Assembly: GCF_005406125.1 (NCBI RefSeq) | Contig: NZ_BIXZ01000009.1 | Location: 62,001 to 126,000, forward strand | From: Haloarcula mannanilytica | GTDB taxonomy: Archaea; Halobacteriota; Halobacteria; Halobacteriales; Haloarculaceae | Reading direction: 5' to 3' | DNA: 64,000 bases | Shown: one piece after another, positions 1-8,548 of the stretch | Numbering within the stretch: position 1 is the first letter of the stretch | How the letters are laid out: every line of letters starts with the position of its first letter | Notes under the pieces: generated by a model | Told to the model about the DNA's origin: nothing | The model's database searches: none | What the model saw: the letters and a program-made list of their open reading frames with translations, nothing else | Position numbers and translations under genes: made by a program

Positions 1-441
1 TCGATCGAGGGTATGTCGACGGCGTCGTTGTACGCGGCTGCTCGACAGCATGGAATGCCACGGCCGCTGACGGAGTTCGCCGATGTCAGCCGTGTCGAGA
101 AAATCAGGATCCAGCGAGCGTACCGATATCTGTCCCGAGAACTTGGGCTGGAGATCGAGCCGGAGGATCCCATGCAATATATCCCACAATTCGCGTCATC
201 GCTTGACGTGAGCGACGAAGCAGAACGGCGCTCTCGAGAACTGCTTGAGGTAGCTACAGATAATGCCGTCCACAGTGGAAAGAGTCCAGCCGGATTGGCG
301 GCTGCCGCTCTGTATGCTGCGACCCACCTCACGAACGAGCAGCTCACACAGGAGACGGTGAGTGAGGTCGCCCACGTGAGTCGAGTCACGATCCGGAATC
401 GATACCAAGAGCTTCTCGAGGTGTACGCGCAGCATGACTGA
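1..441 (+). CDS. tfb: Transcription initiation factor TFB, C-terminal part (cut by window edge)
   Basis: The reading frame is open from base 1, so the ATG at 13 is internal. The first residues (SIEGMSTASLYAAARQ) match the end of the first cyclin repeat of archaeal TFB/TFIIB; the rest covers most of repeat 1 and the whole of repeat 2, ending with a TFIIB-like recognition helix (VSEVAHVSRVTIRNRYQEL). TFB recruits RNA polymerase to TBP-bound TATA boxes. The zinc ribbon and B-reader must lie upstream of the window. It is diverged from the complete TFB at 43817-44740, so the element carries two different TFBs, as haloarchaeal plasmids often do. Confidence 0.93.
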   Translation, partial: SIEGMSTASLYAAARQHGMPRPLTEFADVSRVEKIRIQRAYRYLSRELGLEIEPEDPMQYIPQFASSLDVSDEAERRSRELLEVATDNAVHSGKSPAGLAAAALYAATHLTNEQLTQETVSEVAHVSRVTIRNRYQELLEVYAQHD

Positions 442-500
442 CCGGCCGGCCTTTGCGGGCGAAATACAGCTACGGATATGCCAATGACACGTTATCTACT

Positions 501-728
501 ATGACCGAGTTCTCAATACAGACCGAGGTCGAAGTATTGGAGGTGCTCGTTGACGAGTCACCTTGCCATGTGATGGAGATCACTAATATCGTCGATGGGC
601 ACCCGATCACTATCGACCAAGCGTGTGCTCATCTCCACAGTGAGGGCTGTATTGTTCCGCGCGGGAGGGGTCTCTACGAGATTACCGACGCCGGCGAACA
701 ACGACTCGAAACTCAACAGGAATCATAG
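501..728 (+). CDS. Small winged-helix protein
   Basis: 75-residue protein. I start it at ATG 501 rather than the in-frame TTG at 453 because the domain begins there. The sequence fits a small winged helix: a helix (EVEVLEVLVDE), a turn, a helix ITIDQACAHLHSEGC, then a wing ending in GLYEITDAGEQRLE, typical of PadR/MarR-like haloarchaeal regulators. It follows TFB closely and may be its co-regulator. No ligand-binding residues are evident; target unknown. Confidence 0.6.
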   Translation: MTEFSIQTEVEVLEVLVDESPCHVMEITNIVDGHPITIDQACAHLHSEGCIVPRGRGLYEITDAGEQRLETQQES

Positions 729-878
729 CGTTTCATAACTGTGTCACTATGTTCACCCTCATTGGATGGATCAGCCATCATCACTCCCCAGCCCGGATCC
801 GTAATGAATACGGGGTGCCGATGGACCCTCTCGTCCATAATCGGACTCCATTTCCCGACGAACACGTATTCTCGAATA

Positions 879-1256
879 ATGGGAGATAATTCAGTGTCTT
901 CCGAGGACCCTCCAGGGCTGCAGGATGTCCTCGATGCGCTGGATGATCCCGCGTGTCGGACTATTCTCCGGGAAACTATCGAACCAATGACTGCGAACGA
1001 GCTCCTCGACGCATGTGACATCCCCAAGTCGACGCTGTATCGAAAATTAGAACTCCTCAGTTCCGCTTCCCTCGTTCGAGAACAAGAGACGATCAACCCT
1101 GGAGGTGGACGGGTTACCTACTACGAACGGTCGTTCGAGGATGTCACGATCTCTATGGACGACTCAGGTACGTTTTCAGTGAATGTCGATCGGCCACCGC
1201 AATCTACCGACGAACGGCTTGCAGATATCTGGTCGATGATGGGGGACGAAGTATGA
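879..1256 (+). CDS. ArsR-like winged-helix regulator
   Basis: 125 residues from ATG 879 (MGDNSVSSED); the longer frame from 741 lacks family-like sequence before this Met. Core motif DALDDPACRTILRE followed by MTANELLDACDIPKSTLYRKLELL is a classic haloarchaeal helix-turn-helix of ArsR/TrmB type, with a wing (VTYYERSFEDVTISM) after it. Its last codons overlap the next gene (ATGA), so it is co-transcribed with the membrane protein at 1253 and the arylsulfotransferase-like gene at 1528. This HTH plus small membrane protein arrangement is common in haloarchaea; the regulated signal is unknown. Confidence 0.75.
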   Translation: MGDNSVSSEDPPGLQDVLDALDDPACRTILRETIEPMTANELLDACDIPKSTLYRKLELLSSASLVREQETINPGGGRVTYYERSFEDVTISMDDSGTFSVNVDRPPQSTDERLADIWSMMGDEV

Positions 1257-1531
1257 ACGGCGTCATCACGGCGATTGCAGTCGTCAAGTTCGTAATCCTG
1301 CTTCTCGGTGGCGGGATCACCTACATTGCATTTAAGGCCTATCGGCGTACGGGTGCGGACTCGCTACGTGTCCTTGGTGTCGGGTTCGGTATCATCACAC
1401 TCGGGGCAATCCTGACTGGCGTGGCCAACCAGTTCTTTTCTGTCGGATTGGCACTCGGCGTGCTCATCAACAGCCTGTTCGTCGCGCTTGGTCTCGCGGT
1501 CATCATGTACTCGCTGTATATCCAGAAATGA
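1253..1531 (+). CDS. Small three-TM membrane protein paired with HTH regulator
   Basis: 92 residues, almost entirely hydrophobic: TM segments about residues 5-26, 38-60 and 66-88, with a basic loop AYRRTGADS between the first two. Overlaps both neighbours by 4 bp, so the three genes form a translationally coupled operon. From memory it resembles the haloarchaeal DUF7521 family, which regularly sits after an ArsR-like gene; a role as membrane partner or sensor of the regulator is inference. Confidence 0.7.
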   Translation: MNGVITAIAVVKFVILLLGGGITYIAFKAYRRTGADSLRVLGVGFGIITLGAILTGVANQFFSVGLALGVLINSLFVALGLAVIMYSLYIQK

Positions 1532-2850
1532 ACGCCATTCCGAATGGTGCCGTTCCTGATCTCCGTCGGGGTAGCTACCTAATCCTTTTCGGCGTGGTTC
1601 TGTTCGTTCTCACGCTTGTTAGCAGTGCAATGCTCGCCCCTGCGATTGGGACGGCTTCGGAGACAGACCAGACGTCCCGGACCTTGGTCGGGTCTCAGGG
1701 GGGTGGCCCAGGCTGGCACGAATACGGTAGCGTCTACCTCCTCAACGGTACGAACACTACCTGGCGCGAATCGAGTGCTGATAGCTATTTCGACGTCACA
1801 CAAACGGAGAACGGAACAGTGTTAGCCGGGTTCATGGACAGCGGGTACGCTTCGTGCGGACCGTACGAGTCTCCCTGTACCCGAACGGGATTCCGAGTCA
1901 TTGACCCCGGACAAGACACTCGGGTGCTTTCGGAGTACAGCTTCCCGGTGCGAACGAACAAGAACAGCGAAGTCCACGATGTCGAACGACTCGAATCGGG
2001 AGAATACTTGGTCACCGATATGGAGTACGAGCGTATCTTTACTGTCAAGAACGGCGAAGTCACGTGGCAGTGGAATGCGAGTTCGTTCTACGACGCTCCA
2101 CAAGATCCGACGACGACCGACTGGCTGCACATCAACGACGTGGACGTCATCAGCACCGGGCGCTATCTCGTCTCAGTACGCAATGCCAACCAGCTTCTCG
2201 TCATCGAGCGCGGAGAAGGCGTCGTCGACGTCATCAACGAGGACACGAACGATTCGAACGATGCCAACTGTCGTAAATCAGGCCAGTTAGCCGACTATGA
2301 TGGTGATGGCGATATTCGATGTGGTGACCCCGACGTGCTCAACCACCAGCACAACCCACAGTGGCTCGGAGATGATGCCGTCCTCGTCGCTGACAGCGAG
2401 AACGACCGGGTTGTCGAGCTCCATCGAACGGAGGCCGGTGAGTGGGAGCCAGCGTGGGCCTTAGATCAGGTTGAGGGGGTCGCATTCGATTGGCCTCGGG
2501 ATGCAGATCGGCTCCCGAACGGAAACACGCTCATCACCGACACGCTCAACCGGCGACTCGTCGAGGTCGACGAATCCGGAACTGTCGTCTGGAGCGTTCG
2601 AACAGAGCGTATCCCATACGAAGCCGACCGACTTCCCTACGGTGAGCCTGTTGGAGCCCCGAAGTATACGACTAACGGAAGCGGCGTCGACAGCACTGAC
2701 GCCGGCGTGCCGGGCCTCTCACTACTCCTGGTCGGGCTTCGGGCCGTTGTTCCCTCGACGCCGTTCTGGTTCGGGGAACCACAACTCGGCCTGACGCTTG
2801 TCTCTGCGCTCCTCATTGTCGGCGGCGGAGTTGACCGAATTCGTAACTAA
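1528..2850 (+). CDS. Arylsulfotransferase-like beta-propeller, membrane anchored
   Basis: 440 residues. N-terminal TM about 17-40 (YLILFGVVLFVLTLVSS), a large extracytoplasmic domain and a C-terminal hydrophobic stretch about 395-436. The domain shows propeller-blade motifs seen in arylsulfotransferase (ASST) and NHL-like proteins: HINDVDVISTGRYLVSVRN, NHQHNPQWLGDDAVLVADSE and DRLPNGNTLITDTLNRRLVE with repeated tryptophan-containing blade ends (TWQWN, VVWSV). ASST enzymes transfer sulfate between phenols, but in archaea the substrate is not established. Last gene of the HTH operon; its 3' end overlaps the convergent gene ending at 2847 by 4 bp. Confidence 0.7.
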   Translation: MNAIPNGAVPDLRRGSYLILFGVVLFVLTLVSSAMLAPAIGTASETDQTSRTLVGSQGGGPGWHEYGSVYLLNGTNTTWRESSADSYFDVTQTENGTVLAGFMDSGYASCGPYESPCTRTGFRVIDPGQDTRVLSEYSFPVRTNKNSEVHDVERLESGEYLVTDMEYERIFTVKNGEVTWQWNASSFYDAPQDPTTTDWLHINDVDVISTGRYLVSVRNANQLLVIERGEGVVDVINEDTNDSNDANCRKSGQLADYDGDGDIRCGDPDVLNHQHNPQWLGDDAVLVADSENDRVVELHRTEAGEWEPAWALDQVEGVAFDWPRDADRLPNGNTLITDTLNRRLVEVDESGTVVWSVRTERIPYEADRLPYGEPVGAPKYTTNGSGVDSTDAGVPGLSLLLVGLRAVVPSTPFWFGEPQLGLTLVSALLIVGGGVDRIRN

Positions 2851-3254
2851 ATTTCCTCTCGAAGCCAGCCGAGAGCTTGCTCGCGTTTCTTGCCGTCAAA
2901 ATATCGCATTTCGTTGGGAGCGACTGGCCAGATCGTCCGGATTGCATACCACCAGTCAAACAAGAGTTTCGCCCATCGTGTATCGCCGACTGCGGCGTAC
3001 CGGTCGATATCGAAGTCGGGGCCGTACCGGAGATCGGGAACCACCCCGTGGAGGTGTGTGAGAAACGTCCCGAACGTCCAGTTCGGAACTTCCTCGTACA
3101 CGTGGATATGCCCGTACTGGTCGCTCTTTTCGACGAGGAGCGAGTACAGCTCTTGATAGCCTGTTCGCGTGCCCTTCCCGACGCGAATCGCAATGAGGTT
3201 CTCGTTCGTCTCGTCCAACACTTCGAACATTCGATTGGGTGCTGTGTGGGACAT
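2847..3254 (-). CDS. SpoIIAA-like STAS-fold protein
   Basis: 135 residues. The sequence follows the SpoIIAA-like family: start MFEVLDETNENLIAIRVGKG, centre HIHVYEEVPNWTFGTFLTHL, a helix after DFDIDRYAAVGDTRWAKLLFD and the ending EMRYFDGKKREQALGWLREE. These small proteins are usually cytosolic and of unknown ligand. It is the last gene of the metal-export operon, 2 bp after the CDF transporter stop, so it is probably co-expressed with it. No phosphorylatable serine motif of true anti-anti-sigma factors is evident. Confidence 0.75.
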   Translation of the reverse strand: MSHTAPNRMFEVLDETNENLIAIRVGKGTRTGYQELYSLLVEKSDQYGHIHVYEEVPNWTFGTFLTHLHGVVPDLRYGPDFDIDRYAAVGDTRWAKLLFDWWYAIRTIWPVAPNEMRYFDGKKREQALGWLREEI

Positions 3255-3256
3255 CG

Positions 3257-4192
3257 CTAGTGGGAGTGATTCGTCGTACCGACAGGGTCAGTATCGGGGT
3301 CGGTATGCCCGACGAGCTCGACGGTTGCGTGGTCGATTCCTCGACCCGTGAGATGATCGTGAACCCGTGACTGGATTGTCCGTTGCTCCTCGAGTGTGGT
3401 CGCCGTATCGGTGAGCCGGACGGTTGCGACGGTGAGTTGACTACAGACTTGCCAGACGTGGAGATCCTCGATTTGGTCGACGCCATCGAGTGTCGTCAAT
3501 TCATCCCGGAGTTCTTCGGACGACACCGGGCTCCGTTCCAACAGGATCGAGGTGCTTTCTCGGAGGACGTTCCCAGCCGACGCGAGCACCAGCAGCCCGA
3601 TGAGCACGGCCGCCACGGGGTCTGCGATAGGGAGGTCAAACACTGCGACGGCGGCAGTCGAGACGATTACCGCAACAGATCCCCCGGCGTCACCGAGCAG
3701 GTGGTAGAACGCCCCGCGCTCGTTGAGACTCATCTCACCACCCTGCAACACGTACACGGAGCCGATGTTCACCAGCAGGCCACCCGTCGCGATGATCAGC
3801 GTCAACTCTGGATTGATCGCCACCGGCTCGAGGAACCGCTGGTAGGACTCCCAGACGATGTATCCGACCATCGGGAGGAGCAAGACGCCGTTCAGGAAGG
3901 CCGCAACCGGCTCCAGTCGGTGGAGACCGTACGACCACGCCTCGCCACCCTCGAACCGTTCGGCGGTGTAGCTCGCGCCGAACGCCATCGCGTACGCCAG
4001 CATATCGAACAGCATGTGGAGTGCGTCGCTGATAAGCGCGACCGACCCGAACAGGAGTCCACCAGCCAGTTCGATGACGAATCCAAGGAAATTGACGACC
4101 GCGACGAGCGCAAGCCGACGCGTACTACCACTTGTTTCAGACGGGTGTTCGTGTTCTGCCGTATCCTCTTGTGTGTGTTCATGGAGCGTCAT
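3257..4192 (-). CDS. Cation diffusion facilitator (Zn/Cd-type exporter)
   Basis: 311 residues with six predicted TM segments. The metal-site signatures are visible: ALISDALHMLFD in TM2 and YHLLGDAGGS in TM5, matching the Asp/His quartet of ZitB/CzcD-type Zn2+/H+ antiporters. The C-terminal cytosolic domain ends DLHVWQVCSQLTVATVRL, as in the family's alpha-beta domain. Both ends are His-rich (HEHTQ..HEH; NHSH), consistent with metal buffering. It lies in the minus-strand operon with a Zn/Cd/Pb P-type ATPase, so efflux of soft divalent metals is the likely role. Upstream neighbour ends 22 bp away. Confidence 0.92.
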   Translation of the reverse strand: MTLHEHTQEDTAEHEHPSETSGSTRRLALVAVVNFLGFVIELAGGLLFGSVALISDALHMLFDMLAYAMAFGASYTAERFEGGEAWSYGLHRLEPVAAFLNGVLLLPMVGYIVWESYQRFLEPVAINPELTLIIATGGLLVNIGSVYVLQGGEMSLNERGAFYHLLGDAGGSVAVIVSTAAVAVFDLPIADPVAAVLIGLLVLASAGNVLRESTSILLERSPVSSEELRDELTTLDGVDQIEDLHVWQVCSQLTVATVRLTDTATTLEEQRTIQSRVHDHLTGRGIDHATVELVGHTDPDTDPVGTTNHSH

Positions 4193-4213
4193 ACATTCAC
4201 TTTGGAGGGAGAG

Positions 4214-4651
4214 CTACTTCGAATCCGAGGACTCTGGGGATTCCTGAGTAGACTCCTCCGACCTATCTTCGGTCACCAACGTCGAATCCTCCGCCGAGGA
4301 TTCAGTACGATCCGAGGAGTCAGACTCGCTATCGCGTTCCTCAGCTGCTGTGTCGGACTCTTCCGATTCCTCGGTGAGCGATATATCCTGGGCAGAGGAG
4401 CCACTGAAATCGAGCGGACGAAGCCAGATGAACCAAACGACGAATATGGTTGTACCATAGCCGACGATCCACACGAGATCAGCAACGCCAGAGAGATTCG
4501 CCTGTTCGAGGGTGTATACCAGTAAACCGGGACCGATGAGCCCAACGAGCACAACGAGGACGGCAAACTGCGGAGACGAGAGTCCGAACGGGTATTGCTG
4601 CTGGTCTGCCTCCGTATGGGACGTTGTATTTCCCTCGTTCTCAGCACCCAT
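4214..4651 (-). CDS. Two-TM membrane protein with acidic serine-rich tail
   Basis: 145 residues. Two TM segments (about 27-47 and 57-77) are followed by roughly 65 residues almost wholly Ser, Glu and Asp with a few Thr (SEESDTAAEERDSESDSSD). It begins 1 bp after the P-type ATPase stop and ends 22 bp before the CDF start, so it is a co-translated member of the metal efflux operon. The tail could bind cations or be phosphorylated; that is inference. I do not recognise the family beyond short haloarchaeal membrane proteins found beside metal ATPases. Confidence 0.75.
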   Translation of the reverse strand: MGAENEGNTTSHTEADQQQYPFGLSSPQFAVLVVLVGLIGPGLLVYTLEQANLSGVADLVWIVGYGTTIFVVWFIWLRPLDFSGSSAQDISLTEESEESDTAAEERDSESDSSDRTESSAEDSTLVTEDRSEESTQESPESSDSK

Positions 4652-4652
4652 C

Positions 4653-7337
4653 TTACCCCTCCGAAGCGTTGGTTTCGGTGTCTGTGTCTGGCGTGATTCG
4701 AGAGAGTCGCATCGCGTTCCCGGTAACGGCCGTCGTCATCCCGGCATCCCCAGCGAGGACAGCGAGCCAAATCGGGACGTATCCGAACGGGACTGCGACC
4801 GCCAGCCCGGCTTTGACAGCGAGACTCGACCAGATGTTCTGCCGGATGACACCGTTCGCATCGTTTGCGAGTTCGTAGAGGTACGGAAGCTTCGCGAGGT
4901 CATCACCCATCAGGGCGATGTCCGCGGTCTCCAATGCGGTATCAGTCCCGGCAGCCCCCATCGCCACGCCGACCGTGGCAGTGGCGAGCGCCGGTGCGTC
5001 ATTGATGCCGTCTCCGACCATCGCAACGCCGTCGTACTCCTCGACGAGCTCCTCGATCGCCGTCACCTTGTCCTCGGGGAGTAGTTCGGCCTGGTACTCG
5101 TCGACACCGACCTGGTCGGCGATCGCGCGGGCAGTCCGTTCGTTGTCCCCCGTCAGCATCACGGTTCGGGAGACACCGAGTTGCTTCAGTCGCGTCACCG
5201 TTCGCTTCGCTTCCGGCCGAATCTCGTCGGCGACCGCGATGACGCCCTCGAGTTCGTCTTCGGTCCCAACGAGGACGACGGTCTTGCCTTCAGCCTGGAG
5301 TTCGGGAACGGTCTCCTCGAGGAGATCGAGACAGTTGTTCCGGTCACACATCTGCCGGGCTGTCTGTGTCACGACGCCACCGTCGGTCGTCGCGTGTACG
5401 TGCGAAAGATCGAAATCTAACTCCTCAAACAGACCCGGTTTGCCTGCGAAGTGCGGAGTACCGTCGATATCGGCACGAACACCCTTTCCGGTGATGCTCT
5501 CGAAGTCATCGACCTCGCGCTCGGTGACCCCTGCGCTGCCGGCTTCGGCGACGATTGCCTCGCCGATGGGGTGTTCACTCCGTTGTTCGAGTCCCCGTGC
5601 ACACCGGAGCACGTCCTCCTCCGAGTTCCCGTTTAGGGGAACGACGTCGGTGACGGTGAGCTCACCCTTCGTCAGTGTTCCCGTCTTGTCGAACGCGACG
5701 ACATCGACCGCACCCATCGCTTCGAGGTGATTCCCGCCCTTGATCAGGACGCCGTTCTTCGCGGCGCTCGTAATTCCCGACACCACCGAGACAGGCGTCG
5801 AGATGACAAACGCACATGGACAGGCCAACACCAACAGCGTCAGTCCGTAGACGACGGCCGTGGACCAGGTCGTGCCGAAGATGTACGGGCTTGCTACCGT
5901 CGTCAGGATGGCGAAGCCGACGACGACTGGCGTGTAGTACGTCGAGAAGCGCTCAACGAACTGTTCGCGTTCGGTCTTGTTCGACTGGGCGTCCTCAACC
6001 ATCTCCACGATGCGGGAGAGCGTGTTGTCGCCGGCCTCGGAGGTGACCTCGACCTCGAGATACCCCTCCTCGTTGATAGTGCCGGCGTACACCTCGTCGC
6101 CCGTCGTCTTGTCGACAGGGACGCTTTCACCCGTGATCGGTGCCTGGTTGACGGCGCTCTCACCGTCGATGACGCTTCCGTCCATCGGGATTTTCTCCCC
6201 TGGCTTGACGACGACGATGTCTCCCACGGCGACCTCGTCGACGGGAATCGTCTCCGTGCTCCCGTTCCGCTTGACGGTTGCTTCATCCGGTGAGAGATCC
6301 ATTAGTTCGCGGAGGGAGTTTCGGGCACGGTCCATCGAGTAGCGCTCCAGCAGTTCCGCGATGCTGAACAGGAACGCGAGGGTGGCGGCCTCGAAGTAGA
6401 GTGCCTCACCGAAGACAAGACTCGCAACGAGTGCGCCGAGGATAGCCACCGACATCAGGAAGTCGATATCGAGGTTCAGATTCCGCGCCGAGTAGTAGCC
6501 GTTGCGAAGGATCTCCTGGCCGCCGGTGGCCACTGCAATCAGAAACAGGACGTCAGCGACCAGTAGATCCGTCCCGAGAAGACCTGCGATCTGTATATTC
6601 TGGCCGGTCAGGAAGAACTCGAAGAGTAAGCCGAAGGCGACGAATCCACCGCTCACCCACGTCTTGAGTGCGCGCGAACTTGTCCAGATGCTCTCGCGCT
6701 CTCCGCTCGCTTCCTGACGCCCCGATTCGTCGCCTGTCGTATCCGTGACCTCGTACCCAGCGCTTTCGATCGCGTCGATGACGTCAGCTTCCCCAGCCCG
6801 CGACGAATCGTACGTGACGACGACGGTTCCGGTCGTCGGCTGCGTCTCGTATGTTGTCACTCCACCAACCCGGTCAAGGGCGTTTTCGATTTTGCCCGCA
6901 CACGACGGACAATCCATCTCCGGAACCGTGAATTTCGAGGTGACCTCGCCAGTGTCCTCCACCGTGTACCCGGCCTTTTCAACCCGATTAGCAATCGCGG
7001 TGGCACTCGTTTGCTCGCCGTCGTACGAGACGGTCAACGTCCCTGTCGTCACTTGCGGGTCGACGCTCCGGATTCCGTTTAGCTTTCCGACGCTGTTTTC
7101 GACCTTTCCTGCACAGGATGGGCAGTCCATCTCCGGGACGGAGAACTGTGCAACGTCTCCCTGGTCTATCGATGGGGCAACGTCATCACCATCTTGTCCA
7201 GTGTGATTGTCGTGCTCGTGATCCTTGTGATCGTGGTCATGTGTATGACCCTGCTCGTGAGAATCCGCTCCGTGGTCGTGGGTGTGATCCGGTGGTTCAC
7301 CACTCCCGTCGTGGGATTCCTCGTCAGGTGAGGTCAT
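4653..7337 (-). CDS. P1B-type ATPase, Zn/Cd/Pb exporter with two HMA domains
   Basis: 894 residues. A His/Asp-rich head (residues 9-45) precedes two heavy-metal-associated domains with PEMDCPSCAGK motifs (Cys72/75 and Cys143/146). Then come the TM core, the TGES-type actuator motif (APITGESVPVDKTTG), the transport motif ACPCAFVIS near residue 505, phosphorylation motif FDKTGTLTKGEL (Asp near 549), an HP motif (RSEHPIGEA) and MVGDGINDAPALA. CPC together with the TM7 Lys (LAVKAGLAV) and TM8 Asp (VLAGDAGM) points to the P1B-2 Zn2+/Cd2+/Pb2+ class. The nucleotide domain has an unusual insert with two Cys (QMCDRNNCLDLLEE). First gene of the operon, probably leaderless from the TATA-like box at 7361-7370. 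Confidence 0.95.
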   Translation of the reverse strand: MTSPDEESHDGSGEPPDHTHDHGADSHEQGHTHDHDHKDHEHDNHTGQDGDDVAPSIDQGDVAQFSVPEMDCPSCAGKVENSVGKLNGIRSVDPQVTTGTLTVSYDGEQTSATAIANRVEKAGYTVEDTGEVTSKFTVPEMDCPSCAGKIENALDRVGGVTTYETQPTTGTVVVTYDSSRAGEADVIDAIESAGYEVTDTTGDESGRQEASGERESIWTSSRALKTWVSGGFVAFGLLFEFFLTGQNIQIAGLLGTDLLVADVLFLIAVATGGQEILRNGYYSARNLNLDIDFLMSVAILGALVASLVFGEALYFEAATLAFLFSIAELLERYSMDRARNSLRELMDLSPDEATVKRNGSTETIPVDEVAVGDIVVVKPGEKIPMDGSVIDGESAVNQAPITGESVPVDKTTGDEVYAGTINEEGYLEVEVTSEAGDNTLSRIVEMVEDAQSNKTEREQFVERFSTYYTPVVVGFAILTTVASPYIFGTTWSTAVVYGLTLLVLACPCAFVISTPVSVVSGITSAAKNGVLIKGGNHLEAMGAVDVVAFDKTGTLTKGELTVTDVVPLNGNSEEDVLRCARGLEQRSEHPIGEAIVAEAGSAGVTEREVDDFESITGKGVRADIDGTPHFAGKPGLFEELDFDLSHVHATTDGGVVTQTARQMCDRNNCLDLLEETVPELQAEGKTVVLVGTEDELEGVIAVADEIRPEAKRTVTRLKQLGVSRTVMLTGDNERTARAIADQVGVDEYQAELLPEDKVTAIEELVEEYDGVAMVGDGINDAPALATATVGVAMGAAGTDTALETADIALMGDDLAKLPYLYELANDANGVIRQNIWSSLAVKAGLAVAVPFGYVPIWLAVLAGDAGMTTAVTGNAMRLSRITPDTDTETNASEG

Positions 7338-7360
7338 TACGTCCTGCTAGCTACTACAGA

Positions 7361-7439
7361 CTTATTAAATCGGCTGCTACTAAAACCCCTTATTATGGTA
7401 GTATCTAATAAAGTATTCGGGACGAGTTATTAAATCGGC
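7361..7439 (-). promoter_or_regulatory. Promoter region with duplicated TATA-like box before P1B-ATPase
   Basis: On the minus strand the 13-mer GCCGATTTAATAA occurs twice, at 7362-7374 and 7427-7439, 65 bp apart. The proximal copy is centred about 28 bp before the ATPase ATG, which would give a leaderless transcript. The distal copy may be a second promoter or a metalloregulator-flanked element. Confidence 0.5.
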
Positions 7440-7464
7440 CGATAATCCGTCCCATTCCCCGGAC

Positions 7465-7578
7465 CTAAGTCCGGATTGGTCGATACTCGCCGTGTTTGAT
7501 CTCGAGGAGAAGCGTACGGACTCCACACACGATGAGACCGGCGCTGACCACATCACCATTGGTACTCATCGGACTCAT
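7465..7578 (-). CDS. Possible 37-residue small protein
   Basis: ATG at 7578 opens a 38-codon frame (begins MSPMSTNGDVVSAGLIVCGV, later LLLEIKHGEYRP) with haloarchaeal-like codon use and a hydrophobic middle. Its stop lies in the loop of the CCGGAC/GTCCGG inverted repeat. No homologue is recognised and no clear promoter is visible, so this may be chance. Confidence 0.3.
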   Translation of the reverse strand: MSPMSTNGDVVSAGLIVCGVRTLLLEIKHGEYRPIRT

Positions 7579-7665
7579 TATCGCCCCCTACCGATTCTGA
7601 TGGCAAGTAGAACCACGAACGTGATCTCTCTCTTGTTGTAGCGAATTCTACTGTAGTACGGTCCC

Positions 7666-8070
7666 TCAATCAGATGTTGTTTCCGATGTCTCCGCTGTCG
7701 CTACCGTGGCGCGGGTTTCCCTCCGAACGAAGCCTACCCAGACAAGTGCACCAACGAGACACAGGATTCCAGCGATCGCAATCGATTGACCGCGGATTGT
7801 CGTCCCGGTCTGGTTCTGTGTGATCAACAAGACACCGAGACCGACAAGGATGAGTCCTTGAACACCTGCTGCTTTCGCTGGCTCAGCGATATACTCCGCC
7901 TCTGTGAGAATGCCAGCGACAGATCCGACGAACAACAACAGTCCCGCAACAGAGACAGGCCGAAGCCCGAGGACGACACCGACCTCCGAGAGAGCAAATC
8001 CAATCGCGACGAAGAGTGGCCATGGACTCGATCCGGTGAAGGTTGCGTCCGAGTCAGATGGATCGCTCAT
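7666..8070 (-). CDS. Four-TM protein of the cox-cluster (DUF7541-like) type
   Basis: 134 residues from ATG 8070 (MSDPSDSDATFTG); the longer frame from 8124 crosses the AT-rich promoter (cacgatataataaatcg at 8080-8096), so the internal Met is chosen. Four hydrophobic segments: PWPLFVAIGFALSEVGVVL, SVAGLLLFVGSVAGIL, the QGLILVGLGVLLI stretch and IAIAGILCLVGALVWVGF. The start SPWPLFVA..ALSEVGVVLG resembles small membrane proteins encoded beside haloarchaeal cytochrome oxidase genes (DUF7541 from memory). No oxidase genes are in this window, so a respiratory role here is uncertain. Confidence 0.7.
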   Translation of the reverse strand: MSDPSDSDATFTGSSPWPLFVAIGFALSEVGVVLGLRPVSVAGLLLFVGSVAGILTEAEYIAEPAKAAGVQGLILVGLGVLLITQNQTGTTIRGQSIAIAGILCLVGALVWVGFVRRETRATVATAETSETTSD

Positions 8071-8279
8071 TATCTCGAATTGAGCTTCACGATATAATAA
8101 ATCGTCTGTTATTGATCCCCTCATCGTTAATAGAATATGGCAGTGATTCAGCCGTTAGTTAATATTCGTGCAGTATAACGTCTCACTCTTAACCAGGTAG
8201 TGCTCCATAGTCCCGATTCTCCGCGATAGCCCATCTTCGGTCAAATGGTTTTATAGAGGCGCTCTGACTACTCTTTTCT

Positions 8280-8429
8280 ATGTGCATCTACTGCGACGCC
8301 TACGAAGAAGAGCGAGAAGCGGAGAGTCAGTCCCCGGTCGAGGACAACCACTCTGAACAAAAAGCTACTTCCACGCCGTCAAAGGAAATGTTTGTACAAC
8401 TTCGTTCTTCGTTAGCCGATCTGTTGTAA
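8280..8429 (+). CDS. 49-residue CxxC micropeptide, probably leaderless
   Basis: Starts MCIYCDAYEEEREAESQSPV: a CxxC at residues 2-5, then an acidic linker and a C-terminal amphipathic stretch (KEMFVQLRSSLADLL). A TATA-like box TTTATA (8250-8255) is centred about 27 bp before the ATG, the expected spacing for leaderless haloarchaeal mRNA. Tiny CxxC proteins of this kind are common in haloarchaea and can regulate growth or stress responses; the role of this one is unknown. Confidence 0.6.
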   Translation: MCIYCDAYEEEREAESQSPVEDNHSEQKATSTPSKEMFVQLRSSLADLL

Positions 8430-8548
8430 CCGACCATACGCCCTTGATGTCGCCACGTAAGTCGATATACGAGCGGAGAAGTTCGAACGTCGAACCAGAA
8501 CGGTTTCAACGCTGACTGGCCTACGGCCGATTAACAGCTTTCGAGAGT

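Larger units (their letters stand above)
7338..7665. other. Intergenic region between two minus-strand genes
   Basis: 328 bp holding the duplicated TATA-like boxes near the ATPase, an inverted repeat CCGGAC-ctaa-GTCCGG at 7459-7474 that could terminate or structure RNA, and one weak minus-strand small ORF (7465-7578). Nothing else was recognised. Confidence 0.5.

Noticed and set aside
3383-4525. 380-codon plus-strand frame
   Set aside because: Opposite the CDF exporter, which has clear family motifs; Asp/Arg/Glu/His-rich antisense translation.
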